DNA of 64,000 nt from assembly GCA_023525715.1 (NCBI GenBank), contig CM042013.1:71764994-71828993 (forward strand). The letters are read 5' to 3'. This DNA is from Cichorium intybus (lineage: Eukaryota > Streptophyta > Magnoliopsida > Asterales > Asteraceae). How positions within the stretch are numbered: the first letter of the stretch is position 1; each line of letters begins with the position of its first letter. A model generated the notes under the pieces. It had not been told where the DNA came from. It saw nothing but the letters and a program-made list of their open reading frames with translations, and did not search any database. Shown one piece after another: positions 28,135 to 43,972 of this stretch. The position numbers and the translations under genes were made by a program.

Positions 28135-29215
28135 TTGTTATGCATTTTCACACAGATGGCTCGCCACATCCAGCCAGATCAGCATATGTGTCGGAGCATC
28201 CCTTCTTGAGATTTCCAGAGGCACTAGAGGAGACACATAGGTACAGGGCGTGACTGCAGGCTGTGAGCACACGGTTGCTTCAGCAGGCATTGCATTTTGA
28301 CCGGGAGTTCTTGGTAGAGGTAGGACTCTAGTATCGGTTGTTACCATTCCTACACCGCACCTGGACACACCCGGAAGGTGCATACACCTTCACATGCCGA
28401 GGCTGGAAGTGATTGATGGCCCAGGAGGACGACATTTCATACAGAGAGCTCATGCTAGAGTTCTTCGCCACTTGCCGGCACGAGCCCGGATCCGATGAGC
28501 CCACTGCCCACCTCATTATGTTCAGACTTGGTGGGCAGAGCAGACAGTGCACCATACGTGAGTTTGCCCGACGCACGAGATCTATACCCGGGCAAAGACA
28601 GAGAGCGTCCACTTTCCATCCATTCATGGATGCTTGCATGATCCAGCAGCCACATATAGAGTTAAATGAGGTCATTTGGGCATGGATGTCCAGTGACTGG
28701 TTCGAGGCCGGGGGGCCAAGGGGAGTGAGAAGGTGCCGCGTAAGGACAGGTTCTAGATGTGGGTCCTCACCGACCCGACCAATTTCCTCAACCTGCCTCA
28801 TACATTTGCTGTCTTTTTTACAACCAAGGCCATGTGGAATAGGAAGGGGAGCCCGATGACCGGTGGGCTATATATCACGAGGCTGGCCCGGTCCTACAAC
28901 ATACTCACAGGTGATGTCACGATCGCCATGAGGCCGATGCCACCACGCCTCATGCAGGGACAGCAGTTGGAGACGATGAGGGTGGTACAGATGATGAGGC
29001 AGGGTGAGTATCAGATAGCACCCGAGACTCCAGTTCGTCATCCCGGAGCTCAGGAGGCAGAGCCAGAGGTCGAGGAGCAGGTGGAGAGACCTGCGAGGAG
29101 GAGGAGAGCCGCACCAGCTGACCAGCCACCACCACAGCTAGAGCAACAGCCTGCAGACGTCCAGGCAGCACTACGAGATATTGACACGAGGCTGGCTAGG
29201 TTAGAGGCCCAGTAG
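28135..29215 (+). pseudogene. Athila-type 3' ORF (ORF1/env-position protein), frameshifted
   Basis: Two overlapping frames (28413-28859, then 28757-29215) give one protein: YRELMLEFFATC...MFRLGGQSRQCTIREFARR..., then WVLTDPTNFLNLPHTFAVFF...GGLYITRLARSYNILTGD and a Glu/Pro/Arg-rich tail with a short helical end (DIDTRLARLEAQ). The FRLGG...FARR and YITRLARSY blocks are typical of the plant Athila ORF-1 family. A frameshift near 28750 and stops near 28208 and 28330 break it. Function of the family is unproven; it lies where an env-like gene would be. Confidence 0.7.
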
Positions 29216-30346
29216 CACTGGATGGTGGAGACTCAGCATTTGATCATGATACGGCTTGGTATAGAGGAGATACCGCCCTTCCCTGCTGCAGACTATGCCG
29301 AGGCCGGTCTATCTGGGACGCATCATGATGACAATCAGTGATAGTACTTTGTTCTTTTTGTTGTTTTTGAAAACTTTTATATAAACTTTTACATTTAGTC
29401 GTTGCTTTTATTTGAGTGTGTTTGTGTTGCAAGCTACCTACGGAATCAACCATGGAGTTGCATAACGCAAGTGTGGGGTCACCGTACCCCTACACTTATG
29501 TTATACCAGGCGTGTTCACTACTGTGCCCCAATTCCCTGAAAAATGTACCAAGATACGCATTCATTCACCCTGTTACATATGGTCCCAACAATCAAGCAA
29601 TTCTCCGTTCAAAGGGGTAACTATTTTCTCCCTTGTTTTAAAATTTCTTTTGTACAATGGGGACGTTCTACAGTTTAAAGTGTGGGGTGGGGACGATCGA
29701 AAAGATTTTTTTTGAATTTTTGTAGAAAAGTCATAATTTTCAAATTTTTAGCAATTTCAATTTTTTTTAAGAAGTTGTAACTTGGAAACGAATAGATTTT
29801 GAATGTTATAGCATTGTGGTATTTTTCAAGAGATACTGTTTAGTTGTTAACATGCTAGTTTGAGTTAAAATAAATTGAGTGTTTGGAAGTTAGAAAAATT
29901 TTGGATTAGAGTATCTTAGGATTGGAATTCAGAAGAGAATATCAATCAGTGGCCTTTGTTGTTTGAGCTGGTAGGTCTGAAAAGGGTGGCCCGTAGGGCA
30001 TTTATGCACCTCCCTACCTAAGATCGTCTGGTCTGGGATAGTGTTTTCCAAAGCTCGTTACACGAACAACATCGAAAGTCATGGATAATTCCTTAACGGC
30101 CTTTAGAATCTAAATGAGTAAGTTTGCACTTTTGTGAACCGAAAATTTGTAATCAATGGTTCTTTAGAAAGTCGTGAATCCCAAAGGATATTTTGGTCAT
30201 TTTTCTAAAATTTCATTTTCATCTAACTTCTTGGATACAATAAACTTTGAAACTGAAGATATCAAAAAATGTTTGAGTCCTTGTTAGAATTTGTTAAAAA
30301 AAACTCTACTTGCTTGGAGACAAGCAAGGCACAAGTGTTGGGTGTT
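29216..30346 (+). other. Athila-like 3' untranslated region
   Basis: Non-coding stretch between the 3' ORF and the right LTR, ending with the purine-rich ACAAGTGTTGGGTGTT next to the LTR. No frame is supported. Confidence 0.55.
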
Positions 30347-30759
30347 TGATAATGCTTAGTAATATCAAGTATTATAGTCATTATTGAGCTATGTTTTGAA
30401 TGAAATATACTTCTGAAAATACGATATTACTCACGTTTTGTGATGAGGGTACTTGTTGCAAATTACAGGAAATATAGGGTGAAAAGTGCAAGTTTTGGCA
30501 AAGTTTGGAAAGAATGTTACTTCAGGTCGAAGTAACACGCGCGCCGTGTACCTAGAGGAGCTACACGACGCAGTGAGTTGTGACACCGGGTGAGGATTTG
30601 AAATTCAAAGTGTGAAGAAACGGGCATTCGAGATAAGCTGCGCCACGTATAAGCCTATACCGCGACGCGTGCAGGAAAAATATGCAACTATAAATAGAGG
30701 GTCCCGGTTCGTGATTTCGGAGCGAAGATCCGACCTTTGAGTGGAACTCAGGAATCTTT
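30347..30759 (+). repeat. 3' LTR of Athila-like element, left piece
   Basis: Starts TGATAATGCTTAG and matches the 5' LTR, with TATA box ACTATAAATAGAGGG near 30686. It is cut after TCTTT (30755-30759), the TSD of LTR-X, and resumes at 57583. Confidence 0.85.
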
Positions 30760-33015
30760 TGTGACATCCGCCTAAAATGGATTCAGGTCAACCCAACCTA
30801 ATTGGAAATTTAATAAACCCTACTTAAGATCAGTTGACGCTAATATGATCAAAACTCATACACTATGATATAAATTGATGTTAATAGCAATATAGCATAG
30901 TATAACGTTATAACTATAATCAAATTAAATTATGATACCATATTAAAATCAAATCAAAGTATGATGCTCTAATTAAATTAAAAGACTCAAACTTGAATGC
31001 TATAATTAAACTTCAAATCAAAGTAGATTGTTATAATCAAATAATAACCTATCTTTTATAAAACTCTATTTTTATAAACTCTACATTAAAGTTTATAAAA
31101 CTCTTATATTAATTAGTGTATTATATAAAAGATGCTTGTGTTAGTAGGAAATTATGAAGAACACCAAAAGCAAAAAGTTATTCCCATGGTCTCCCACTCA
31201 CACCTCCCATCATCTTTCCTTTCCTTTTTCTCCCAACACATTATTCTCATCACCACTCAAACCCTCTCTATTCTTTCTCTCACTCTCAAATCTCAATCTC
31301 GAAATTCATCTAAGAAATATCCATATTCCAGCCAAGAACAATCTATTATACTCAAATCTTCATCCCTCTTAAAACATTCATCAAGGTATGTTGTTAAAGG
31401 TTTCAAATTCAAGAATGAAACAAATTAAATCCACCAAACTATCTAAAACTCATTTTATGTATAAACCTGATTTTTCTCAGAATTCCATCAATAAAATAAG
31501 AAGTTCTGGAAATTTTCAGAAAATAACTTATTTTTATCGAATTACTATAATTATTGCAATAAAATAAGGCAATAATTCACATAAAATACTTTTTGCAGTC
31601 AATAAATTCTGAGAAACTTCTGGGATCACCCATAAATTGAGTAAAAATAATTTATGAAGTTTCATGCATTTATATTACTGTTTTATGTTTATTTTTGTTT
31701 TTATTTTGTTGAAGATAAATAAATAGTAAAATATAGTTATGTATGTCAAAAAGTAGATTTTATATTTTTTTCACCTTATTAACATTATAAAGACTCCATG
31801 AAAAATTTACAGATATTTTCTAAGAATGTTTGCTTATTTTTCCCGATTTAATGATTTTCTAATGGGTTAAACTGATAATAAATAGCTACACATGTCTGAA
31901 AATTATAAAACCTTATCTGAATATCATATATTACATATTAATTATAAATAAAAAGTTTAATGAATTTTACTTAATCGTTTACTATTATTTATGATTTTAT
32001 TGATTAATTAATTATGAAAAATATAAAAAAAATACTTTCCATAGTCACAAATATCCAAAATACTTACAATAGCCTCTATATCATGTTAGAAAACTATGGT
32101 TAAGTTTCCAGAAGTTTTGGGGATCATTTATTATTTTTCTCGGATTTTGTTGTTGTTTAATCATTAAAATACTAAATAAATACTAAAACACTTCAGACAA
32201 ATATGAAAATTTTACAGTAATTACTATTTATGAAATACTGATTTCGTGATAATTTTCGAATTTTTCAATACTGTTTACTAGTTAAAACCATTTTCCTAAG
32301 TATTTAAGCATGTAAAAATGTATTTTTAATGATTATTTCATATAAATAATTGTTTATAATATATAAAATCTGTAAATACTTATAATTGGGCATGTTATTG
32401 TTTTAATAAGAAATTATTAAAATCTTACCTAAATTGAAAATATAAATTAATTATGCAAACTAATTAATTCAATTTAAAATTCATTTAACAAATGAATACC
32501 TTAATATTCAAATCAAAATGGATTATTGTTAATTCATCTAATATAACAATATGTGTCTAATTATTTTTATTAATAGTCCATTCCCGTTTAGCGGTTCCTA
32601 AGCCAAAACTATTAATTATATTAGGGTCTACGTCATTTTGACCCGAGTCGTCTATCATACGACACACGCATTCCGTTTTAGACTAAAGTGAGTAATCTAC
32701 CCCATATTTTATAATTTTCAATACTTTTGGGGTGTATCATGTGGTTCTAATATGTTTCCAACTTTACTTTATTAATTTGTCACAATTGAGACATTGTGGG
32801 AACATTTATACGTGAATCATTATTTGTATAATTATTGTTTGTTTACGCTACATGTACTTGTAGTGTATTACCATTTTTAGTCTAATATCCATGACTATGC
32901 CCGTATTCTTGAGGTACGTTATGGACAATAATGGCGCTATTGGGTTGACCACCCCGCCTTGGGACACTAAGGTGATTGATCGCAAGTGGTTGAGTGTGTA
33001 TGATGATTAGATGCT

Positions 33016-35514
<2,499 letters not shown>

Positions 35515-35898
35515 TGAGGACTTATTGTTGTTATCATTTGTTAATCAAATTTTGATTTATAAACCATTATCTCAACAACACTTGCTTCGCCGACTTCAAA
35601 AGAAACAAATTTCAAATTATAAATTTTTCAAACTCACAATTTTCTTTAATAAAACTAGATTACTCACCAACTATCGTAGCTGACCTGTTTTTACCCATGA
35701 TGCAGATTTGAAGAATGAAGTTGATGTAAAGTAGGGTGTGCCTTAGAAACCCACAAGACTATTTAAATTTTGATGTAATGAATGTTGTTCGTATTTGGAT
35801 TTGTATTTTTATGTTGTGGATCTTGTTTGCATACTTAATACTTAATTGAATCTAATCATATTATAACATAGTTGTCAGGAGACTTTGAACGATATATC

Positions 35899-36294
35899 TG
35901 AAATGTTTTCTGCAACTATGAACTAAAATAACCTAAGTTCACATGCAACCTATGAGGATCTAAGTTTTCTTCTAATTAAGCATATAACAAATCCTAAAGG
36001 CCCAGAAAAATAAACTAAAAGAAAGGAATCAGAAAAACCAACCTTTTAGCGAATCTTGAAAGTGAAGCAACAAAAATATATGGCCTCAAATGCAGTCACA
36101 CCCAGGGAACACAGGAGGCTCACGAAATCTTCAAAGAGAGAGAGAGAGAGAGTATCAAAAATCGCAGGTTATGGGATACTGGGGCTCCCTATTTATAGCC
36201 TCCAGCAGATGACCAGATAAACCTTAAGAGATAAGCCTTTTTGAATTCAAATTAAGATAAACCTTTATCTTAATTATTCAAACTATAATTATCT

Positions 36295-36371
<77 letters not shown>

Positions 36372-36763
36372 TTCGAAATCTATATATTACTATATATAAA
36401 TTTCGCTGGCCACTCACTCACTTAAACTGCCACTTACTCAACTATTGAATACTTACAATTTTAGTCCCTGCACCTTTTATTAATTAATTTAATCACCAAA
36501 TTAATTCCATATTAATTTCAAATTAATTCCATATTAATTTCTAATTAATTATTATAGTTTCTAATTAATATATTATCACTTTAATATATTAATAAACCAT
36601 ATATTTAATTTCTATTGATTTACTAATCAGATAATAAATCAATATTTCTCTCTACCGAACTTTCTACCAAACCTCCTGCTATGAGGGCTACCCAAATGGA
36701 CTATGCTACTATTAATTAGGTAAATACTAATTATTAGTCATGGCTTAGACACCTAATCCAACA
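35899..36763 (-). repeat. 3' LTR of copia-2
   Basis: 865 bp with TATA box GGCTATAAATAGGG on the minus strand (near 36190) and an internal (TA)n tract (36297-36368). The next bases inward, GTCTCCCACTTGG, complement to a purine-rich CCAAGTGGGAGAC polypurine tract. Confidence 0.9.
36297..36368. repeat. (TA)n microsatellite in copia-2 3' LTR
   Basis: About 72 bp; the equivalent tract in the other LTR is about 128 bp. Confidence 0.9.
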
Positions 36764-37541
36764 GTCTCCCACTTGGATAAGTCTATGACTATAATTACCA
36801 ATTTAGCCTCTAATTAATTAGCAATTGTAGCTTCCTAGAAACTGCTGCCGAACTCTGACCTAGTCGGTTCTGTCCATAGATAAGTGATCAGATGATTTGC
36901 ATATGACTTTAAGACTACTAATTGAGTATATCAATTTATTCCTGGTTGGCCAACCCTTTCAGTCAACTTCAAAATCATCGAGAGGCCTACAAATATCTAT
37001 TTCCCGATAGGGTCAAGGTACGAATAAGCTTTGACTCATATACTTATCTCTTTTACTAGTCAAATCATTCACAACAACATGTTTTATAACATCGTGTTAC
37101 CGATGCGTTTTCGCATTGTCAATGAACAACGGCTTGGTAAAACATAACTTATATGTCTCTACTTAAATATCAAAAGATATTATCGTCTCAACATTGCTCG
37201 TGATATAATCCATGAAGCAATCTGTTGAGCGTGGGTTTATCCAATACTCAAATCCCTATTTCTAAGTACTCATGAATGTTGTAGCAATCATATTGCTATG
37301 TCTAACTCCTTAGACAATCTACAAAACAATTCATGACAGCCTTCATTCATACTTACTCCCTAAAAGTATGAGCGACTGTGGATATTTGAATAACATAAAA
37401 TTACTCAGGAAGTAAACATGCAAAAGTGAAACACAATAATAACAATCGACAAAAGGTAGTATCAAATACTCATCAACAAAACTATATTATTAAATCACCA
37501 AAGTCAATTACATTTATATTGCAATAAGTTTCAAATCCTAT
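36764..37541 (-). other. Copia-2 3' untranslated region and polypurine tract
   Basis: Non-coding DNA between the end of RNase H and the 3' LTR. The part next to the LTR (36764-36776) is the polypurine tract on the minus strand. No other feature seen. Confidence 0.6.
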
Positions 37542-37642
37542 CTAATTACAAAAACTAATATCATCTCTTAATCCTATACGCGGCGCATGCTGATTATGCT
37601 TAATCCTACTCAGAGCCTTTGTCAAGGGGTCTGCAGGATTAT
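37542..37642 (-). pseudogene. Copia-2 RNase H C-terminus, severed
   Basis: On the minus strand the frame reads NPADPLTKALSRIKHNQHAP and ends with TAG at 37542-37544. This is the normal C-terminal tail of copia pol. It continues exactly from the SSEDN at about 48105-48120 once the 10.5-kb insertion and one copy of the TSD ATTAT are removed. Confidence 0.85.
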
Positions 37643-40600
37643 TGTAACAACTGTCAAATTAGGTCAACGAAAGTCAACTTAAGTCAACCGAAACGTATGA
37701 TAGGTCAATATATTGAAATATAAATTTCATAATATATACAATGTATTATTTGATATTATAATACTATGTACGCAAATTCAAAACAATTATACGAACAAAC
37801 GCTATTAAGTTAGATATTTTAAAATAAAATTTTAAAATTTTCACGCCGTGAATAGTAAATAGTGAACCGTGAATAGTGACAGTGAATAGTATCCAAATAG
37901 TAAATAGTGAACCGTGAATAGTGACAGTGAATAGTGACAGTGAATAGTGAACGGTAAATTATAAATTTCATATCAAAACATAGATAAAAATATGACGGTT
38001 TCAAATATATATTTATATTTTTACCAAACGTTATATATAAAAAGTTACGATAGAAAAACGGTAAAAATGTAAAACTCTTCGGAATATTACAAATTTTATA
38101 TCGAAATGTAGATAAAATTACGACGGTTCCAAATATATATTTATATTTTTACAAAATGTTATATATAAAAAGTTATGATAGAAAAACATATAATTTAACT
38201 TGAAAGCGACGTTTAATTATATATATATATATATTATTATTATATATATTTATATAGATTCAGTGAACGATCCATCGATCGTCCGTAACAAACCCACCAT
38301 CAATTATTATTATTATTATAATATATAGCGGGTCCCACTTCATTATTATCCAATTTTACATATTTTACCCTTAAAAATTCATATATTCATTTTGAACCAT
38401 ACGTATATAAAACGTATTGTTAAGTTTAATAATATATTGTCTTATAAAACACAAAATATACCGTTACAACGGTATCGTCGATACGAACAATCTGACGTCA
38501 AATTTTCATATTATGGATATCAGTTTTATATTTAATATTTTCTTTTTCTTTAAAAAGAAATTATATTTACATTTAAACCTCATACTCTTATCAAACTTAC
38601 AACTAATACCCTTTCGGTAATTCGTTAGAGATTTTTAGTTAAAAAGTTGATATTATTAAACTACGATTTTTGTAGATTACATTTTTATAAACAAAAATTA
38701 TTTATCCTTTATAAAAACTATTAAATCTATTTAAAGAGTATTTTAAGGGTATGTTTTGTCATAAACAAATTCTAAAAACTATAATTATCAAATCTATGTA
38801 TCTCGAGGGCCGCTATACGAAAATAAATCTACTATAAATAGAAGCTTCATTTCTATCATTTCTTCACACCTATTTCTATCATTTTCTCTCTATATCACTA
38901 GATAATATTGTTAGAATATTCTTCGATATATATAGAGATATACGAAGAATGAGCGGTAGAAATAGATATTTCAGTTATAAATGTAGTGAGTTCGAGTTAG
39001 GAAGAGGAAGAGTCGGGCGATCTAACAACAATCGACGATAAGATGCTAATCTACATTAAGGTGAGTTCATACCCCTTCTTTTTACATTTATTTAAGTTTT
39101 TAAGGGGGAGAATACAAGTCATAATATTAAAATAATTATTTATACACTTTTGCAACAATAATAAACAAAATGCAAATTTGGTAAAATGTTATTATTATAA
39201 CAATTCAATTATAATTCCAAAAATATAATATTGATTGATCTACTTACGAGAACGGTGTCTAGGCCGATCAATTGGGCTAGGTTGTTGGATTTCCGAAAGG
39301 CTTATATGCTGAAAGGGTCCTGCCTCCCCATTTAATCTTCTACCTGGTCGTTCTTTATTTGATAGTCATGAAGTATTATATTGGAAGTAATAAAGAGTAA
39401 AACCAAATTATTTCATTACTATTGTGGAAAATATATTAAAAGATGTTATTTATAATCATCTAAATCAGTTATTTCACATATATTCGTAAATATATGCTTT
39501 TTACGACAGAATACTAAATATAAACTATTATAGGAATAGTTTGTGGATACAAAGATTACTAAGACGTTTTATACAAGACAAATAATTATATAAAATATAT
39601 AATTATTATACATTGCTATATTGTGCAAATACAAGGGTTTTTCATATACAAATTTTACGTAAACAAGTTGATATACATACATTTTTGTGAGACGGGTCTT
39701 CACAAGTGCTTATTTAAGTATGATACATAAGTCCTGCATTTATAACCAGAGTCTCGGTAAGAGAACGTGATAGTTGTGTATAGATCTATACGGGATTGAC
39801 AATCCCACACCTGAACTGCTAGCTACAGTTAGACCGACGGGTCTGGGGTGACAAATGTCATAACATTCCGACGCCTGAAGAACGTCGCAGCAGGCCTACA
39901 AGGTCACAGTATGGTTATAGGACGTCTCACATGGGAAAACAATCAACTTATTAAAATGTTTACGTGGATAAATACATATTTCAAATAGTTTTATACTATA
40001 ATACAACTTACGTTATACATTTTTAGTCTTTGGACCTTTTAAGACTACAACACATTTATAAGAAAATATTGGATTTTCTGGATTACGATACTACATTTTA
40101 CAAGAAAATGGATTACGAATACAAGTTTTATGTATTAAAACTACATTATAACAAATTAAAAATATAAGTATGGTTTTACTTATACACACTGGTTTTATGG
40201 AAAATAAAACTACATTTTAAAAAGATATAAATACAAGTACGATTACTTGTACATACGAGTTTTATGGAAATAAAACTACAACCCAGTAAGATACAAATAA
40301 AATACGATTTCACCTACGAAAAGGTTTTACAAAATTAGATCTACAACTAATCTACGAATAAACATGTATTCACATAGAAAATATCGGATTTTCTAGTTTC
40401 TAACACTATCTCTTTACAAGGAAAAAGAACTATGAATCTTTTCATACAAAAATCTTATGAACTCACCAACGTAATGTTGACACTTTTTCAAACTACTTGT
40501 ATTCTCAGGAAATTGATGAATCAGGTAACTACAAGTTTTGACGATGGTTCATTATGACAACATACTATGTATTTGATATCATATTGAAATTGTATTTGGA

Positions 40601-40751
40601 GCGTATTGTATTTTGAATCTTGTAACATTTACAATTATGTATATGATGGATGTGTTTGCTTTGATCACTATTGTACAAACGTTGTTGTGATACTGTTCAT
40701 GAAGTCATCCACCCTCAGACGATTCCGCCATCATGGTTTGGGGGTGTGACA
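37643..40751 (+). repeat. 5' LTR of young LTR element
   Basis: 3109 bp. It contains reiterated GTGAATAGTGACA units (37847-37955), a TATA box CTATAAATAGAAGC near 38833, and a donor-like AAGGTGAGTTC near 39059. Visible differences to the 3' LTR are about seven substitutions and one 2-bp repeat-length change. Confidence 0.95.
38833..38842 (+). promoter_or_regulatory. LTR promoter TATA box
   Basis: CTATAAATAG in a GC-shifted context, about 1.19 kb into the LTR; the identical copy lies at about 46186 in the 3' LTR. It would drive the element's genomic RNA in the plus direction, antisense to the internal gene. Confidence 0.6.
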
Positions 40752-40754
40752 GAT

Positions 40755-40766
40755 TGGTATCAGAGC
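40755..40766 (+). other. Primer-binding site (initiator Met tRNA), young LTR element
   Basis: TGGTATCAGAGC three bases after the 5' LTR, complementary to the 3' end of the plant initiator-Met tRNA. It sets the element's orientation as plus. Confidence 0.9.
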
Positions 40767-41865
40767 ATTGTTTATAGTGAACTAAGTATATCAATCTATT
40801 TAAGATATACAACTATAAATACAATGGGACTAAAACTCTCTAAAACAATCTGTACAAAGTATACTTTAAAATACACTGATATTTTTATAAAGTATAAGTA
40901 CAAGTACATACATACTAGAACAGTGTCATAACTAGAACAATACAAGAGTAATAAGATGAGTTGAACACTACGAGTAGGCCTAGGTAGTTATGTGATCATA
41001 CCTAGGACAGATAGAGCCTGATCAACTCTATTTGTCCAAGGTATGACTAACATGTACTTAGAAATAGTCGTAGTGAACAACAAGTCTAAAAACTTACTAA
41101 GAACCATATATAGAGAAACTCTAAAAATATCTCACAAGAGAAATGAAGAGTCTCACAGGGGAAATGAAGAGTCTTAAAACCCCTATATAACACCAAGATC
41201 AAGCATGTTATTTGCATCCAAAAATAAATCTCTTCATTAATCGTTTCATATTCTTAGCATTAACACTTCATCAATTTACACCTTATGGAAAAGAAATTGA
41301 AACCACACAAATATAGTCCCTTGAGTTAAAGACTATGTCAGATCCATCATACTACATATTTCTAAGTCTAGGGATTGAGTTGTCATTTTGGCAAACGTCG
41401 TGGTACAGAATGTCATATAATAAACAATACAATATAGTCCTAAAGTAAAATAAAGCTAAAATACTATAGGAGTATTTTACAATACTATAGAACCATACAT
41501 CTAGACACTTTATGGATCTCTTATACACAAATCCTTACATAGTCGACCTGACATTTCAATAATACCTAACCAATAACCGTTATCAAAAACTTAATCTCAA
41601 TGGCACAAGAATACCACCAATAAACATGAAATGATCGCCTACGTTATTTATGGTTGAACCGATGAACAAATCAATGTTGATCAATGTGTTTGACACACTA
41701 CAATGGTTGAGAGCTTTAGAGATTGAAGAATCTTCTTAAAACTCGCTGCAGATACTTAATACCTTAGAATACAACTACCATAGACATATAGATTGCTTAA
41801 CTTAAATCTTATATTAATTTTATTAAAAGATAACCACCATACATATATTACAGACTGAGCAATGT
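40767..41865 (+). other. 5' internal region of young LTR element, non-coding
   Basis: No gag or other frame is supported on either strand. On the minus strand AATAAA (41824-41819) could be the polyadenylation signal of the antisense gene. Confidence 0.55.
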
Positions 41866-42126
41866 CTAAGACTTAGATTGAGAGCCAAAGAAAGCAGAAC
41901 AAAGATCTTTTGGATCTGGGAAATTCCAATCTTCATTAGAAGATACTCGACTTGAACCTTCCTGAGGAATAGGAATGGCTATACCTTCTATCATAGAATG
42001 GGAGCCTTTATCATGATTAAGTAAAGCAAGATTTATATCTTCCTGATCTAAGAAGCTCCAATCTTCATCAACAAGTACTTGACTTGGACCTTCCTGATGA
42101 ATAGGAATGGTCATACCTTTTATCAT
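41866..42126 (-). other. Two repeats of the RWP-RK protein's C-terminal motif, after its stop
   Basis: An open frame of 86 codons on the minus strand contains two units of the form IPIxQEGxS...(D/N)EDW(S/N)FxD, closely like the C-terminus of the upstream protein (IPLPNPQEGTSQ...DKEWSLEDF). It is in a different phase from exon 4 and follows its stop by about 65 bases. It is either a duplicated terminal exon, an alternative 3' exon, or decayed coding sequence now in the 3' UTR. Splice borders were not resolved. Confidence 0.55.
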
Positions 42127-42190
42127 GGGATGTGATCCATTACTATAACTTTATATTAATACATTAAGAAAAGTTTACAGAATTTCTAAT

Positions 42191-43805
42191 CTAATCTGAA
42201 GAATCAGAAGGAAGCGAAATAAAATCTTCTAGACTCCACTCTTTGTCATCATTAGGTTGACTTGTACCTTCTTGAGGATTTGGAAGGGGTATGTTTTCAG
42301 ATATTGGAGGAGGAGCTCCAAGATGCGGGGTCTCGATAGGGTTGGAATCCGTAACCCCATGGGTATGGGTTAAAAATTGACTCGTTTGCGGAGTGTGCAA
42401 GTAGGGAAGTGATGAAGAAGAATTCGGAACCAGTTGGGGGTAGCTATAAGGAGGAGGAAACCCGGCTGGATTACCTACAGAGCCTCCAAAATTTCCCTCA
42501 CTCACAGGCTCGAGTAAACCAGGATTAATACTACTCATACCGGAATTAGATGGCAGAGATTGCTGCTGTGTGTGAGTTCTGGATGAAGATTCCCCTTTTT
42601 CCAGAAATTTTCTTTTCTTATATTCATTCTTATGACCAGCTTGTATTAGTTTCTTTGTGCCGTCAGTGAGACCTGATTGTGACCCTTCCATTATTGCTTC
42701 TTTCTCCCTTTTTAGGTTGGGTAATACATCTTTCGATAATCTTGCTGCTCCACTAAACTCGTTACCAAATTCCTGTTACATAAACAACTTTAGTAATAAT
42801 AACATTATGATATAAAAAAAATGTAGTTCTTTACCTCAACACGATCAATGAGAGTTTGTAGACTCTTGAGTTGTCGTTGGGGCCAATGAACAATACCTAA
42901 ATCTCTACAGCGTCTTTTTAACTGTGTGGATCCAATGTTGAGTTCTTTCGCAGCTTTCTCAATTGGCTCGTTAAAGTGTTCAGCTATCTGTTCTCTACTT
43001 AATGAGTGTCTGAAACCTCTTCTACTGCCAGCTACTGTGGTTGTCGGAATTGAAGGATTACTATTATTATTATTATTTGGGATCATTTGAACATGATCCT
43101 GATTTTCTGAACCCAAGATGGACATTGATTCATTAAAATCAGTAGCTTCTATCGGTGGTAATTGTTGATTTTCAACTAAAAACCCAGGATTCTGAAATCC
43201 TTCTAGATTCCTCTGAATCACCTGAAGTTGATTTTGATATTGAAATCCAACCCCAAGTTCGGGATTCATTTCAATATTGGTGTTAGGAGTTGTTTGTAAT
43301 TGACTTTCATTCTGAATGTCAGTCATGAATTCTTGATTCATGGGAATGATCTCACTACTCGTTGGGGGTACGTCGATTAATGGATTGTAGCCAGATAGAT
43401 CATCCACAGATGGGTCTACAAATCACAATTGTCAGATGATAGAACAAAATTGAATATTCATAGAATCAATCATTTAAAAGAATTTAACCTGGTAGAAGGT
43501 ATGGAGGTTGATCAAGTGCATGGTCTAAAGATGCATGCACCGGATCTTCTAAGTTGATGTTCAACTCAGGAAAAACTTCAGGATCATTTTGAAGCTGATC
43601 AATCGGTAATATATTTGGAACACCTATACCTCACATAGTTTTAGAACAAAACACTAGAGAAAGAAATAAGAAAATAAGGAGAGTTTAGGATAATATAATT
43701 ACCCGAGTCCAATGGAGATAACTGATTAAATAGTGAAGTACCCTCTTCCGTTAGGAATTTACGCTCACTTTCTGACAAGTTTTCCATATGAGATCTGTTT
43801 TCCAT
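42191..43805 (-). CDS. RWP-RK domain transcription factor, four exons, inside an LTR element
   Basis: Exons on the minus strand: 43805-43703, 43623-43489, 43415-42835 and 42772-42191. The introns (79, 73 and 62 bases) have GT..AG borders, and their phases (1, 1, 0) join without a stop, predicting 466 residues. Residues 216-273 form an RWP-RK DNA-binding domain with the helix EKAAKELNIGSTQLKRRCRD. The signature normally RWPxRK reads HWPQRQ (256-261). The N-terminal part is acidic and Gln/Asn-rich; the C-terminal part is Ser/Pro-rich and ends in an acidic DKEWSLEDF segment. No GAF or PB1 domain is present, so it is closer to RKD than to NLP proteins, which are nuclear regulators of reproductive or nitrogen programmes. 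The ATG at 43805 was chosen because the in-frame ATG at 43901 lies only a few bases past the TATA box. Expression and function are unknown. Confidence 0.85.
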
Positions 43806-43906
43806 GTCTCGATTTGAAATCTGAGATTTTATAAGAATAAACTGGTAGTAAGAAAGAATGAAACTGAGACTGAAAAGATGTAGATATGAATGATGATACA
43901 TACCCG

Positions 43907-43914
43907 TTTATATA
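43907..43914 (-). promoter_or_regulatory. TATA box of the antisense RWP-RK gene
   Basis: TATATAAA on the minus strand in the context GCTATATAAACGGG, about 105 bases before the chosen ATG. This predicts a transcription start near 43880 and a 5' UTR of about 75 bases. Confidence 0.65.
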
Positions 43915-43972
43915 GCATCTTACAACTAGAACTGAAAGGACAATCCGCGTCGTTATTACAAAAAATTCAACC

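Noticed and set aside
41866..42126. Exon 5 of the RWP-RK gene
   Set aside because: Exon 4 has a stop before it, phases differ, and no splice pair of plausible length was found; kept only as a repeat of the C-terminal motif.
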